From contig JAKAOK010000002.1 in the NCBI GenBank assembly GCA_021812245.1, forward strand, positions 54,326 to 118,325: a DNA stretch of 64,000 bases, read 5' to 3'. Shown here piece by piece: positions 52,788 to 61,181 of this stretch (position 1 is its first letter; each line of letters begins with the position of its first letter). This stretch comes from a bacterium. Lineage in GTDB: Bacteria > SZUA-79 > Acidulodesulfobacterales > Acidulodesulfobacteraceae. Both the position numbers and the translations under genes were made by a program. The notes under the pieces were generated by a model. It ran no database searches. It worked only from the letters and a program-made list of their open reading frames with translations, and had not been told where the DNA came from.

Positions 52788-55337
52788 ATGAAAAAAAGAA
52801 ACGTCTTTTTACTTTTTCTTTTATCTGTTTTCGTCCTTTCTGCAGGCATATCGCTTTCGGGCTGCGGCGGAGCATCGAATTCGTCTTCTCCCGCTACCCT
52901 TACCGGCACTGTTAAGGGCGGTTTTACAAGCATTACTCCTACTTCGGTTGCGGTTTACGGCTGCACGGAAATGGACTTTTCGAACTGTAAACAAGTAGGG
53001 ACCACGGTTCCCACTTCGAGTAGTTTTACCATTACCTACGATGCCGCTTCCGTCGATACGAGTTATTTTGTAGAGGCTACCGTGGGCGATGTGGAACTCG
53101 AAGCCGTCGTTCCGCCGAATATTCCTTCGGGCGGGATTACCGTGAACGAATATACCACGTTGCTTACCCAGGAGGCTTACTATTACGCACAGAAGACGAA
53201 TGCCGCCAATGCGGGACTTACGACGGCAAACATCTTGTCGTTAGAAGACCCCAGCTACGACGGCATGCCCAATACGAGCGTAAACAATTACCCTGAAAGC
53301 AGCGTTACTTTGAACGAGGGCGTATCCAATATCGACTTATGGAATATAGAGCCCTATCTCGTCGTTATGGCGGACGACATTGCCGCCTGCATAGACGCGT
53401 CTGCGTCTCCTTATACTTCGTTGGCCGCTACTTCCGCCTGCACTACTTTGGAGAGCGACGTTAACACCGGCATAGGCACGGCTACCTCGGCTCCTACTAC
53501 CGTTCAGGGAATACTTTCCAATATAGCCAGCACCCTTACGACCTATTACGGCTCTCCGTCTAATACGGCGTATAAGAGCGCACTTGAAACGATGCAGGGC
53601 AATCTCTATTCGTTATTGCCCTCTTCGCCCGATTTTACCTATTCGTTTCTTCCGTCTTCGACGTTTCCGAATTCGACGGCTTTTTCGCCTTCTACCGTGC
53701 CTCAACCACCTATAGCATCTTCGGTTCCGAATAGTTCCGTTCTCGGCGGTTTTTCCATAACTGCAGGCGAACCTCCGTCCGGCAGTCCGAACGGCCTTGT
53801 TCTAATGTATGATGCGGGGTGCTTGAACTGCCATACTATAACGACGAACATAAATTCGATTCCTTATACCTTGGGACCCGGAGCGCCCTTTAATAATCCT
53901 TCGAGTCCTTATTACGTGGCTCCCGACCTTTCTTACGTGGCTAATTACCTTAATTTTCTCGGGATAGGAATCGCCGTGGACGTTATGACGTCCCTTCCGA
54001 CCGCGGGGGTGCAGGATACCATTAACCCGGTTCCTGTTTTTAACGGGACTCAACAAACCGGTATAGAGCTTGGCGAGCCGTTGACCTTAAGCGAAATAGA
54101 AACCATAGACGGGTATCTCGAAACCTTAAGCGTAGGCTCCGGCAATTACGTCGCCATAAACTATTCCATGTCTTCCGGCGGGACGGTAACTGCTTCCGCT
54201 CCACAAAAGGTATCGGGCTGTCCGTCGGGTTACACCGCCGTAACGTCCTATGAATCCTCAACCGCTACCCCCCTTAGCTCTACCTCTAACGGCAAGGTAT
54301 GCGTGGACGAATCCGATGCCGTGCCGGTACTAAACACTGCCGGGTGCTTGAACTGCCACACCCTTTTCGACACGCAGGGAGAGCCTTTTTACCATACGAA
54401 CGCTACGGGGTTTCATATATTCCCGTCCGGCGCCGTCGGACCGGATTTATCCGATATTGGCACGTTTGTGAAGTCCTATTACATAGATACGGGTTTGGGC
54501 GGTTACAGTGACCTCATGGCAGACGACGGTTCGTCCGGGGTTCTTGCATACGACATAACGGGCATAGAAAGTAATATAGCTAACGATTTGGGCGGAAGCG
54601 GAAGCCCGGAGTCTTATTTTAACAACACGATTTTGCAGTCAAGCGCGCCCGTAAGCAAATACGCCGGCGGAAGCACTATTTATACGTCCACGAACGCCGC
54701 GCAGGAAACCTGTTTGTTCTGCCATTACGTAAACGGTTATGACGGCATCGTCGACACAAACGGGGTTCCTACCGGTTCGGGCAGCTTTACGGCGAGCGGC
54801 AGTATAATAACGGACGGCGGAACCGTATCCGCCATTACGCCGTATGCAATAGACGTAAGTGGTTACTCATGTAGTGCTGGCTATATGCTTATAAGCAACT
54901 TTTGCAGCCAGTCGGTTACGGTCGGGGGTGCGGGCGTAACTTTCGGAACCATTATCGACGATACCCTAATCGGAAGCGGAGGAGGTTTCGGTTCTAACAA
55001 CGGCCCCATGAACGACGGCTTGTCGTCGGTCGCCGCGCCGGGTTCCGTGAGCGCCGCAACCGGTTCCGCAACAGGCGAAGTAAATTTGGGCTGGACTTCG
55101 ACAAACTCCTCCAGCGCTCAGATAGCGACAGATTTCGTCGTCTTGGAGAGCACCGCTTCGTCTGGTCCTTTTACGCCGGTAGGCATCGTAATTACGGCTG
55201 ATAACGCTACACAGTCCTACGGTTATGCCGTAGGCGGCCTAACAAGCGGAACTACCTATTACTTCAAGGTCGAAGCGCTTAACAATTCGACGGGTTTAAC
55301 CGCAACCTCTTCGAGCGTAAGCGCGGCGGCTAAGTAA
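52788..55337 (+). CDS. Trihaem cytochrome c lipoprotein with fibronectin III domain
   Basis: An 849-residue lipoprotein (lipobox LSGCGGAS). Its first 260 residues are nearly identical to the N-terminal region of the gene at 48192. Haem sites are GCLNCH, GCLNCH and TCLFCH. A C-terminal domain of about 95 residues (APGSVSAATGSATGEVNLGW through GLTSGTTYYFKVEALNNSTG) is a fibronectin type III fold, often used for cell-surface adhesion. It is the longest cytochrome of the set. The C-terminal placement of FnIII suggests surface exposure, but localisation is inferred. Confidence 0.91.
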   Translation: MKKRNVFLLFLLSVFVLSAGISLSGCGGASNSSSPATLTGTVKGGFTSITPTSVAVYGCTEMDFSNCKQVGTTVPTSSSFTITYDAASVDTSYFVEATVGDVELEAVVPPNIPSGGITVNEYTTLLTQEAYYYAQKTNAANAGLTTANILSLEDPSYDGMPNTSVNNYPESSVTLNEGVSNIDLWNIEPYLVVMADDIAACIDASASPYTSLAATSACTTLESDVNTGIGTATSAPTTVQGILSNIASTLTTYYGSPSNTAYKSALETMQGNLYSLLPSSPDFTYSFLPSSTFPNSTAFSPSTVPQPPIASSVPNSSVLGGFSITAGEPPSGSPNGLVLMYDAGCLNCHTITTNINSIPYTLGPGAPFNNPSSPYYVAPDLSYVANYLNFLGIGIAVDVMTSLPTAGVQDTINPVPVFNGTQQTGIELGEPLTLSEIETIDGYLETLSVGSGNYVAINYSMSSGGTVTASAPQKVSGCPSGYTAVTSYESSTATPLSSTSNGKVCVDESDAVPVLNTAGCLNCHTLFDTQGEPFYHTNATGFHIFPSGAVGPDLSDIGTFVKSYYIDTGLGGYSDLMADDGSSGVLAYDITGIESNIANDLGGSGSPESYFNNTILQSSAPVSKYAGGSTIYTSTNAAQETCLFCHYVNGYDGIVDTNGVPTGSGSFTASGSIITDGGTVSAITPYAIDVSGYSCSAGYMLISNFCSQSVTVGGAGVTFGTIIDDTLIGSGGGFGSNNGPMNDGLSSVAAPGSVSAATGSATGEVNLGWTSTNSSSAQIATDFVVLESTASSGPFTPVGIVITADNATQSYGYAVGGLTSGTTYYFKVEALNNSTGLTATSSSVSAAAK

Positions 55338-55520
55338 GGCGTAAGCTATATAATTCCCCAAGCCTAACCGAAGGTTTTATGCTAAACGGAATGGGTATCG
55401 CGGAGGCAATCAAAATTAATTCGCTAAGGCGATACTGCCGCAGGAACTGCGGAAAGGGTTTTCCGCCGAAAAAACCCATAGCTTAGGAAACTGAGGCGGC
55501 GTAAAAGGCAAGAAGGCTTC
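55338..55520 (+). other. Structured intergenic segment, possible mobile-element remnant
   Basis: The segment is unusually GC-rich and self-complementary for this genome: CCGCAG-GAA-CTGCGG, AACC-GAA-GGTT, GTATCGC...GCGATAC and GGAAA...TTTTCC. Read in one frame, 55397-55470 gives a basic Cys/Arg-rich peptide, LRRYCRRNCGKGF, resembling the Cys-rich tail of transposon-associated proteins. I cannot assign it to a known riboswitch or guide-RNA family. Confidence 0.35.
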
Positions 55521-55535
55521 AAGCTGTTTTGTTTT

Positions 55536-55577
55536 AAAAAAACATCCTTAACAGCTTGTTTTAAGCCGTTAAGGATG
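55536..55577 (-). terminator. Intrinsic terminator of the monohaem cytochrome gene
   Basis: On the minus strand CATCCTTAAC and GTTAAGGATG form a 10-base-pair stem followed by seven T. It lies 34 bases beyond the minus-strand cytochrome stop. CAAGCTGTT (55520-55528) and AACAGCTTG (55550-55558) form an overlapping alternative stem. Confidence 0.85.
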
Positions 55578-55610
55578 GAATTAAATATTTTTATCACCGA
55601 TATCTTTCTA

Positions 55611-55892
55611 TTACTTAAGCGATTCAAGATAACCGGCTATGGCATTGACTTTTGACTTAGCTAGACCAGCTTTGCCGGGCATGGTGGGTATCTTGGCCTT
55701 AAGGGCCGCCAAACTCATCTTGGAGCCGATATGGGAAAGATTCGGCGCCATCTTGCCGCCCTGTCCGTTGACGGTATGGCACATGGAACACTGGGCTTTA
55801 AAAAGAGCGGAACCGGAAGCAGCAAAAACCGGCAACGCACTTAACATAGTTAAACCAAAACTGACGATAAGCAATCCTAAGATTTTTTTCAT
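55611..55892 (-). CDS. Small monohaem cytochrome c
   Basis: A 93-residue exported cytochrome. The signal peptide ends near VFAASG, then ALFKAQCSMCHTVNGQGG binds one haem, followed by APNLSHIGSKMSLAALKAKIPTMPGK, with Met in TMPGK as probable axial ligand, and YLESLK at the end. It is shorter than the relatives at 7304 and 7702 but clearly of the same family. It has a conserved promoter element on its own strand (copy 5) and a strong terminator. It is divergent from the Rieske-cytochrome b operon and is a likely electron acceptor or donor for it. Confidence 0.92.
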   Translation of the reverse strand: MKKILGLLIVSFGLTMLSALPVFAASGSALFKAQCSMCHTVNGQGGKMAPNLSHIGSKMSLAALKAKIPTMPGKAGLAKSKVNAIAGYLESLK

Positions 55893-55974
55893 ACTAAATT
55901 TTCACCCCCTTTATTTTTCAAATTTTTGTTTTAATTGCCTTAAACATTATTAAGATTACAATAATATTAGTTTA

Positions 55975-55980
55975 ATTATA
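55975..55980 (-). promoter_or_regulatory. -10 box paired with promoter element copy 5
   Basis: TATAAT on the minus strand, exactly 17 bases downstream of the ATCCTA of copy 5, matching the arrangement of copy 4. Confidence 0.65.
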
Positions 55981-55997
55981 ATCTGCATGTTTTGAAA

Positions 55998-56058
55998 TAG
56001 GATTAATACTGATTTTTGTAGGATATTATCAAATAAAACAAGTAGGGAATAAACTTAC
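55998..56058 (-). promoter_or_regulatory. 61-bp cytochrome promoter element, copy 5
   Basis: On the minus strand: GTAAG (56058-56054), 7 bases, CCTAC (56046-56042), TACAAAAATCAG (56020-56009), ATCCTA (56003-55998). It drives the monohaem cytochrome at 55611-55892, in the opposite direction to the other copies but at the same spacing. Confidence 0.85.
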
Positions 56059-56094
56059 ATTAATACAAAGCTGCGGGGTGGAGGTAAAAATATA

Positions 56095-56123
56095 TTGACT
56101 TTTTATCTGCAAAGTGATAGAAT
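56095..56123 (+). promoter_or_regulatory. Sigma-70-type promoter of the Rieske operon
   Basis: TTGACT (56095-56100) and TAGAAT (56118-56123) with a 17-base spacer, about 70 bases upstream of the Rieske start codon. Confidence 0.65.
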
Positions 56124-56191
56124 TCTGCATTTAAAAGCTTTAAAATTTTAGTTATAAGTCTAAACTATCTAAACTAAGGGGGGCGGGTAAA

Positions 56192-56713
56192 ATGACTAAA
56201 AGCTCAGAAGAGTCGCCGTCAAGGCGAACTTTTATGATGGTTGTAATAGGTTTAATTTCCGCCGTAGTCGGCGTTGCGGTTGCAATTCCTATTTTAGGAG
56301 AGGTTTTAAGTCCGTTGTTTAAGAAAAGAGACATAGTGTGGTCGAAGCTGGGGAAGGTCAGCGACTTAAAAAATATCGAGCCGTTGGTCCCGAAGTTTGT
56401 CCCGGTCTATTTCAGGGTTAAAGAAGGCTGGACGGTAAACACGCTTCCAAGGCAGGTTATAGTCGTTAAAGATATAACCGGCAAGCTTTATTTCTTTTCT
56501 AACCAATGCACTCACTTAGGATGTCCATTGCACTGGATACCCGCAAGACAAAAATTTATGTGTCCCTGCCACGGCGGTATGTTTAACGTTCTCGGCAAAG
56601 TCGTAGGAGGACCCCCGCCAAGACCTTTATATGTTTGGGTTCATAAAATAGAAAACGATACGGTATTAATCCAAAATAAGTTTTTAGATAATCCGAAAGA
56701 AAGGGGGGTCTGA
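56192..56713 (+). CDS. Rieske iron-sulfur protein
   Basis: A 173-residue subunit of a cytochrome bc-type complex. A single N-terminal transmembrane helix (about residues 14-35, MMVVIGLISAVVGVAVAIPI) anchors the soluble domain. The [2Fe-2S] site is formed by CTHLGC and CPCHGG, with two Cys and two His as ligands, followed by the GGPPPRPL proline loop. The start ATG follows the ribosome site AGGGGGGC. It overlaps the cytochrome b gene as TGATG, so the two are co-translated. Confidence 0.95.
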   Translation: MTKSSEESPSRRTFMMVVIGLISAVVGVAVAIPILGEVLSPLFKKRDIVWSKLGKVSDLKNIEPLVPKFVPVYFRVKEGWTVNTLPRQVIVVKDITGKLYFFSNQCTHLGCPLHWIPARQKFMCPCHGGMFNVLGKVVGGPPPRPLYVWVHKIENDTVLIQNKFLDNPKERGV

Positions 56714-57819
56714 TGTTTAAAAAAATTCAAAATTGGTTTGACGAAAGAATCGGGCTCACCGAATTAATAAATGAGTTTAACGGCGAAAGAATTCCGGCAC
56801 GGGGGGGATGGGCATATACCTTAGGAAGCCTGCTCGCCTTTCTTTTTACAATACAAGTAGTAACGGGGATATTTTTATTATTTTATTACGTTCCTTATTT
56901 CCCTATGGCAAGAAATGCGACGTATTACATAAAGCACCACGTTCTTTTCGGTAATATTCTTCTAGGCATACATCTATGGGGCGCTTTTACTATGATATTT
57001 TTTCTTCTCGTCCATATGTCCAGAGTATATTTTTCCGGTTCGTATAAAAAACCTAGAGAACTTCAATGGGTTGTCGGTATGGTTTTGTTTTCCGTCGTCG
57101 TAGTTCTCGGATTAACCGGCTATATGCTTATCGGCAACGAAAACTCGTGGTGGACGATTAACGTTCTTACGAACGTTGCGTCGCATACTCCCGTTATAGG
57201 CGGGTTTTTAAGGATTATCGTCAGGGGCGGAACGGAAACATCCGTTTTAACGATGCAGCATATCTTTGCCGTTCACGTATGGCTTTTGCCTATAATCGTT
57301 ATTATGTTCATACCCGTACATATCTTCTTAATTAGGAAAACAGGGGAGCAAGGCTTGCCTTTAGAATATAAAAACAGTAAACTTGCCGACGACGACATAA
57401 ATAAATGGAAACACCCCGATGCTACCGTCCCCTTTTTTCCGAATCAGTTGTATAAAGATATGATAGTAGCTTTGTGCGTATTTGCCGTAGTTTATATGCT
57501 TGCCGTAGTTTACGGCGCGCCTATAGGTCCTATGTACAGACCCCTTGCGCTTAATTTTGCTCCGGAAGCCGACTGGTATTTCCTTGCGAACGAGGAATTG
57601 CTCAAATATTTTCCGGGCCACGGGCTTATCATATTCTCTACTTTCCTTGTTCCCACGATAGGATTTGCGATACTTTTTGCACTGCCTTTTATAGACAGGG
57701 GGCACGAGAGAAGTCCGTTTAAAAGACCTGCGGCGGCGGTGCTGGGAATTTTGTTTCTCCTTTTGTTAGTTTATTTAACATTAATCGGCGGCGAACCAAA
57801 AGCGCCTGCTACCGTATAA
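56713..57819 (+). CDS. Cytochrome b (bc-type complex)
   Basis: A 368-residue fused cytochrome b carrying both the quinone-oxidation and quinone-reduction parts, with about eight helices. Haem b ligand histidines are in LLGIHLWGAFTMIFFLLVHM and in LTMQHIFAVHVWLLPI, the usual pairs. The C-terminal helices show PEADWYFLANEELLKYFPG, the PEWY-like (here PEAD) segment near the quinol site. The N-terminal GERIPARGGWAYTLGS matches cytochrome b/b6. It belongs to an operon with the Rieske protein and a haem c-bearing membrane protein. The direction of electron flow is not fixed by sequence. Confidence 0.94.
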   Translation: MFKKIQNWFDERIGLTELINEFNGERIPARGGWAYTLGSLLAFLFTIQVVTGIFLLFYYVPYFPMARNATYYIKHHVLFGNILLGIHLWGAFTMIFFLLVHMSRVYFSGSYKKPRELQWVVGMVLFSVVVVLGLTGYMLIGNENSWWTINVLTNVASHTPVIGGFLRIIVRGGTETSVLTMQHIFAVHVWLLPIIVIMFIPVHIFLIRKTGEQGLPLEYKNSKLADDDINKWKHPDATVPFFPNQLYKDMIVALCVFAVVYMLAVVYGAPIGPMYRPLALNFAPEADWYFLANEELLKYFPGHGLIIFSTFLVPTIGFAILFALPFIDRGHERSPFKRPAAAVLGILFLLLLVYLTLIGGEPKAPATV

Positions 57820-57841
57820 AATCAAAAGAGGAGTAAATACG

Positions 57842-59341
57842 ATGAATTTAGGCGTCATAGATATAGTAAATTTATTTATAAACAGGCTTGCGCTCGGTTT
57901 TATGGCGATTGCCTTTATATCCCAGTATATCGGGATATTTAAAAAAGAAGACAGATATTTCAGACTTGCCAAGCCGCTTATAATGTGCGCTTTGGTAATA
58001 GGCACGGTTCAGGCCATAGTATATTTTTATTTCTTAAGCCTTCTTAAAAACGGAATCCCGAATTTTTGGATACTTATGAATAAACTGCAGCCCGGCGTTA
58101 TCGGTTATTCGATGGAGTTTCTCCTGCTGTTTCTTGTTCTCGGAGCATTATATTATGCCGGTTTTGACAGAAAAGGTCAGGGCAAACATCAGGGATGGAA
58201 TGTTTTTATCGGCATAATCGCTTTTCTATCAGGCTTTACCTCCGATATTTTTTATACTATTTCGGAAAGCTATACCATAGGACCGTCGCCCGATACCGCT
58301 ATAAGAACGCCGATGGTTTTGTTATTAATCATCGAGAAAAATATCGAGATTTTTGCTCTTGCCGGCGCCTTGCTTGCCATATGGGCGGGAATCAGATATA
58401 TCCTTGCGTCTAAACAAGCCGACAAAGAGTTTTATGACTGGCTCGGGTCGTTTGCGAGTATTATAACCGTTATGTTTTTAGTAATGTATCCCATAATTTA
58501 TTTCGGCTGGTTTAAGCACTTCAGAGCTACCGCCAGTTCGGGGTTTAATAGAATTATGCTCGGCAAATATCAATGGATTATGTACGTATTTTTAGGAACA
58601 ACCGGCGCCGCGCTTATACTCGAATTTATATATATGCTGTGGAAGCTGGTAAACGGCAGAGATAAAACAAAACCCACGGTTTCCGTCGGGCTTATAATAT
58701 TCTTTATAATAGCCGGTCTCGTTTCTTTAGGTTTCGGAATGCTTCCTACGACTATGGGCGTTCTTGGAAATATGCAGCCCGTTAAATATTTATCCCTCGC
58801 GGGACTTTTTTTAACGGGGTTTTTAGTCCTCGGCTATTATCTTAAAGACCTTACTCCTAATTTCAAATTTGGAAATATTTCCAAATTTCCGCAGATATTT
58901 TTAGTATTGGCAGGGCTTTGCGTCGCGGTTAACGTGCCGGTTATGGGTTATATGAAAATTGCGGCGAGAGGAACGAACAGGATTATATACCAGACTATGA
59001 ATTTAAACGGAACTAATTATGTCCCGCCGGTAGTTTATCCGTGGCCGGTCAAAAAAGGTTTCAGCCTGTTAAACGACAAGTGCGTTATCTGCCATACGTT
59101 AAACAGGGTCGAAAGGTATAACGGAAAGTCTTACGGGGATTGGAAAAACGTTGTTATTCACGTAATGAAAGACGTTAACGGCTGTCCGGTGACAAATGCG
59201 GAAGGAAAGGAGATAGTCCATTATCTGAATTCCTTAAATATTATCGCATATAACCTGCACATTGCAAAGGAACATAAAAAATGGACGCCTCCAGCTTCTT
59301 TGCCATGGGGAACTCGTGTTTCAGCCTCAAACAAGAAATAG
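57842..59341 (+). CDS. Polytopic membrane protein with C-terminal haem c domain
   Basis: A 499-residue protein with about nine to ten hydrophobic helices (residues 1-400) followed by a soluble C-terminal domain carrying one haem site, KCVICHTLNR (about residue 415). It takes the place of cytochrome c1 beside a Rieske-cytochrome b pair. The membrane part is weakly reminiscent of cytochrome bd subunit I-like or cytochrome ubiquinol oxidase-like proteins, but the CydA quinol-loop motif GRQPW is missing. No firm family can be given. It is probably the electron outlet or inlet of the complex on the periplasmic side. The start follows a GGAG ribosome site. Confidence 0.75.
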   Translation: MNLGVIDIVNLFINRLALGFMAIAFISQYIGIFKKEDRYFRLAKPLIMCALVIGTVQAIVYFYFLSLLKNGIPNFWILMNKLQPGVIGYSMEFLLLFLVLGALYYAGFDRKGQGKHQGWNVFIGIIAFLSGFTSDIFYTISESYTIGPSPDTAIRTPMVLLLIIEKNIEIFALAGALLAIWAGIRYILASKQADKEFYDWLGSFASIITVMFLVMYPIIYFGWFKHFRATASSGFNRIMLGKYQWIMYVFLGTTGAALILEFIYMLWKLVNGRDKTKPTVSVGLIIFFIIAGLVSLGFGMLPTTMGVLGNMQPVKYLSLAGLFLTGFLVLGYYLKDLTPNFKFGNISKFPQIFLVLAGLCVAVNVPVMGYMKIAARGTNRIIYQTMNLNGTNYVPPVVYPWPVKKGFSLLNDKCVICHTLNRVERYNGKSYGDWKNVVIHVMKDVNGCPVTNAEGKEIVHYLNSLNIIAYNLHIAKEHKKWTPPASLPWGTRVSASNKK

Positions 59342-59475
59342 TTAACGGCAATATTAATAAAGGCAAGCAGTTTATTTAAAAGGCATTTGCCGTTTCATTA
59401 TATTTTATTGCATAAATAAGATATAATTATAAAATGGTAAATGCTTTTTGTTTATTTGCAGTATCGGAACAAAAA

Positions 59476-59691
59476 ATGGATAAAGAGTTTATCAAGCAGA
59501 TTGCAAGAATGAGCTCATTGGGATTGAATTTAATAATATCCGTCCTAATCGGAATTTTTATAGGAATAGAAATAGATAAATATTTCGGCTTTAAATATCT
59601 TTTCCTTATAATTTTTTTTATTTTAGGTTTTACGGCGGGAATTTATGAAATATATAAGGCTGTTAAAAGAGAGCTTAATGCGAAATTTTAA
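59476..59691 (+). CDS. ATP synthase accessory membrane protein (AtpZ-like)
   Basis: A 71-residue protein from ATG 59476 with two transmembrane helices (LGLNLIISVLIGIFIGIEID and YLFLIIFFILGFTAGIYEIY). This matches the AtpZ/AtpI-like F0F1 accessory family that precedes atpB in many operons. A longer reading from ATG 59434 has no additional conserved residues. The C-terminus overlaps the next gene. Function is in Mg2+ handling or F0 assembly by family; not directly shown. Confidence 0.75.
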   Translation: MDKEFIKQIARMSSLGLNLIISVLIGIFIGIEIDKYFGFKYLFLIIFFILGFTAGIYEIYKAVKRELNAKF

Positions 59692-60070
59692 TAAATCGTT
59701 AAAATTTCGCATAATTTTGCGCGTGTTTATTATCGGCTTGATTTTAGTATTTGTTTCAGACGGCGCAATAAAGCTGTTTTATAATCAGATTTATAGCCTA
59801 ATCAGTATATTGATAGGCTTTGGAGTTTCTTATTTTTTATTTGCGGACACCTCTGTATATTTATTAAAAAATATTAAAAAAATAAATATAATAAAATTTA
59901 ATCTGACCGCAATAAAGGACTTGCTCGTCATTTTGTTTTTTCTTATAATATCCTATAAATTTATTAAACTTAATTTTATTTTAGTAGCGGCGGGGATTAC
60001 TATAACTCCGGTTTCCATGGCTATAATGTGGATATTTTTTCCTGAATCCGCAGGCATCTTAATTAGGTAA
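59678..60070 (+). CDS. ATP synthase subunit I-like membrane protein
   Basis: A 130-residue hydrophobic protein with four helices. I chose the ATG at 59678 with a GAGAG ribosome site and a 14-base overlap with the previous gene; a longer start at 59645 is possible. The pattern (two helical hairpins, Arg/Lys-rich loops, and a final IMWIFFPESA) fits AtpI-type proteins that lie before atpB. Sequence is poorly conserved in this family, so confidence rests mainly on its position. Confidence 0.7.
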   Translation: MRNFNKSLKFRIILRVFIIGLILVFVSDGAIKLFYNQIYSLISILIGFGVSYFLFADTSVYLLKNIKKINIIKFNLTAIKDLLVILFFLIISYKFIKLNFILVAAGITITPVSMAIMWIFFPESAGILIR

Positions 60071-60096
60071 ATTAGAAAATTGTAAATTAGGAAATT

Positions 60097-60753
60097 ATGT
60101 TAAAAGCACCTATTCTGATAAGTATTCCGGGAATACCGGTTTACTGGACGATGACGATTCTTGTAATGGGCATGATATTATCGGCGGCTTTCATAGTCGG
60201 CAGAAATTTAAGGGTCGTTCCTACAGGCATACAGAGTTTTTTTGAGCTTATATTTATAATGACCGAATATTTTTTAAAAGAAATTATCGGAGAAGAAGGC
60301 GGCGTGTATCTGCCGCTTATAGCATCGTTTGCCGTTTTTATCCTTTTTTCCAATTTAATAGGCAGTATTCCGGGTTTTACTTCGCCTACGGCTACCATAG
60401 ACACGACGGCCGTTTTAGCCCTCATAGTATTTTTTCTTTCCCATGCCGTCGGAATTAAGAAGCACAAAGCAAAATATATAAAAAAATTCCTCGGTCCGCT
60501 TATAATAATTGCGCCGATAATGATAATAATAGAAGTAATGTCCGCATTATCCCGTCCTTTTTCCCATGCTTTGCGATTATTTGCTAACATATTTGCGGAA
60601 GAATTTATGGTTACCGTTCTTTTATTTTTGCTTCCATGGGCAATTCCGGCAATTATGATGTATATGCAGGTTTTTACCGATTTAATGCAGGCGTTTGTTT
60701 TTTATCTGCTGGCAATTATCTATATTGCTTTATCTTTAGAAGAAGAGCATTAA
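60097..60753 (+). CDS. atpB: F0F1 ATP synthase subunit a
   Basis: A 218-residue membrane subunit that forms the proton half-channels with the c ring. The essential Arg is in SHALRLFANIFAEEF, the family hallmark, and the helices FLLPWAIPAIMMYMQVFTDLMQAFVF complete the C-terminal hairpin. Length is at the short end for subunit a, consistent with several anaerobes. It belongs to a four-gene F0 cluster without the b and delta subunits or F1, which must be elsewhere. Confidence 0.93.
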   Translation: MLKAPILISIPGIPVYWTMTILVMGMILSAAFIVGRNLRVVPTGIQSFFELIFIMTEYFLKEIIGEEGGVYLPLIASFAVFILFSNLIGSIPGFTSPTATIDTTAVLALIVFFLSHAVGIKKHKAKYIKKFLGPLIIIAPIMIIIEVMSALSRPFSHALRLFANIFAEEFMVTVLLFLLPWAIPAIMMYMQVFTDLMQAFVFYLLAIIYIALSLEEEH

Positions 60754-60782
60754 TAAAAATAAAATATACCGGAGGGTATTAA

Positions 60783-61175
60783 ATGGTTAAGTATTTAATC
60801 TCGATTTTTACGTTCTTATCGGCGTCGGTTTTCAGCATTAAAGCTTTTGCGGCTAAAGCGGCAAACAGCGCTATGCCGGTCCATCATCACATAGTAAATA
60901 ATTCGGCGTTATTATCTAAAAGCCTGTTTTTCGGGTTATCGGCGCTGGGCGGCGGACTCGCTATCGGTTTGGGAGTTATAGGCGCAGGCGTCGGCATGGG
61001 TAATGCCGTCAGGGGCGCCTTAGAATCTATGGGAAGGAATCCCGGCATGGAAAAAAAGTTAATCGTCTGGATGATAACCGGTATGGCCATTATGGAATCA
61101 TTAGCCCTTTACGCTTTATTGATAACTTTTATTCTGTTTTATGCAAATCCGTTTAAGGGAATATTCTTAAAATAA
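60783..61175 (+). CDS. atpE: F0F1 ATP synthase subunit c with N-terminal leader
   Basis: A 130-residue subunit c. Two helices, GLAIGLGVIGAGVGMGNAVR and MAIMESLALYALLITFILFY, are joined by the polar loop SMGRNPGM. The ion-binding Glu is in IMESLAL. The Gln that marks Na+-binding rings (13 residues before the RQP-type Arg) is Met here, so a proton-driven ring is more likely. The first about 45 residues are a signal-like leader and linker (VFSIKAFAAKAANSAMPVHH); leaders of this kind occur in other Deltaproteobacteria. An AGGAGGG-like ribosome site precedes the ATG. Confidence 0.92.
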   Translation: MVKYLISIFTFLSASVFSIKAFAAKAANSAMPVHHHIVNNSALLSKSLFFGLSALGGGLAIGLGVIGAGVGMGNAVRGALESMGRNPGMEKKLIVWMITGMAIMESLALYALLITFILFYANPFKGIFLK

Positions 61176-61181
61176 GAGTGC

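Noticed and set aside
55338..55520. c-di-GMP or cobalamin riboswitch
   Set aside because: Several hairpins are present, but none of the conserved loops or pseudoknot sequences of these families could be found.
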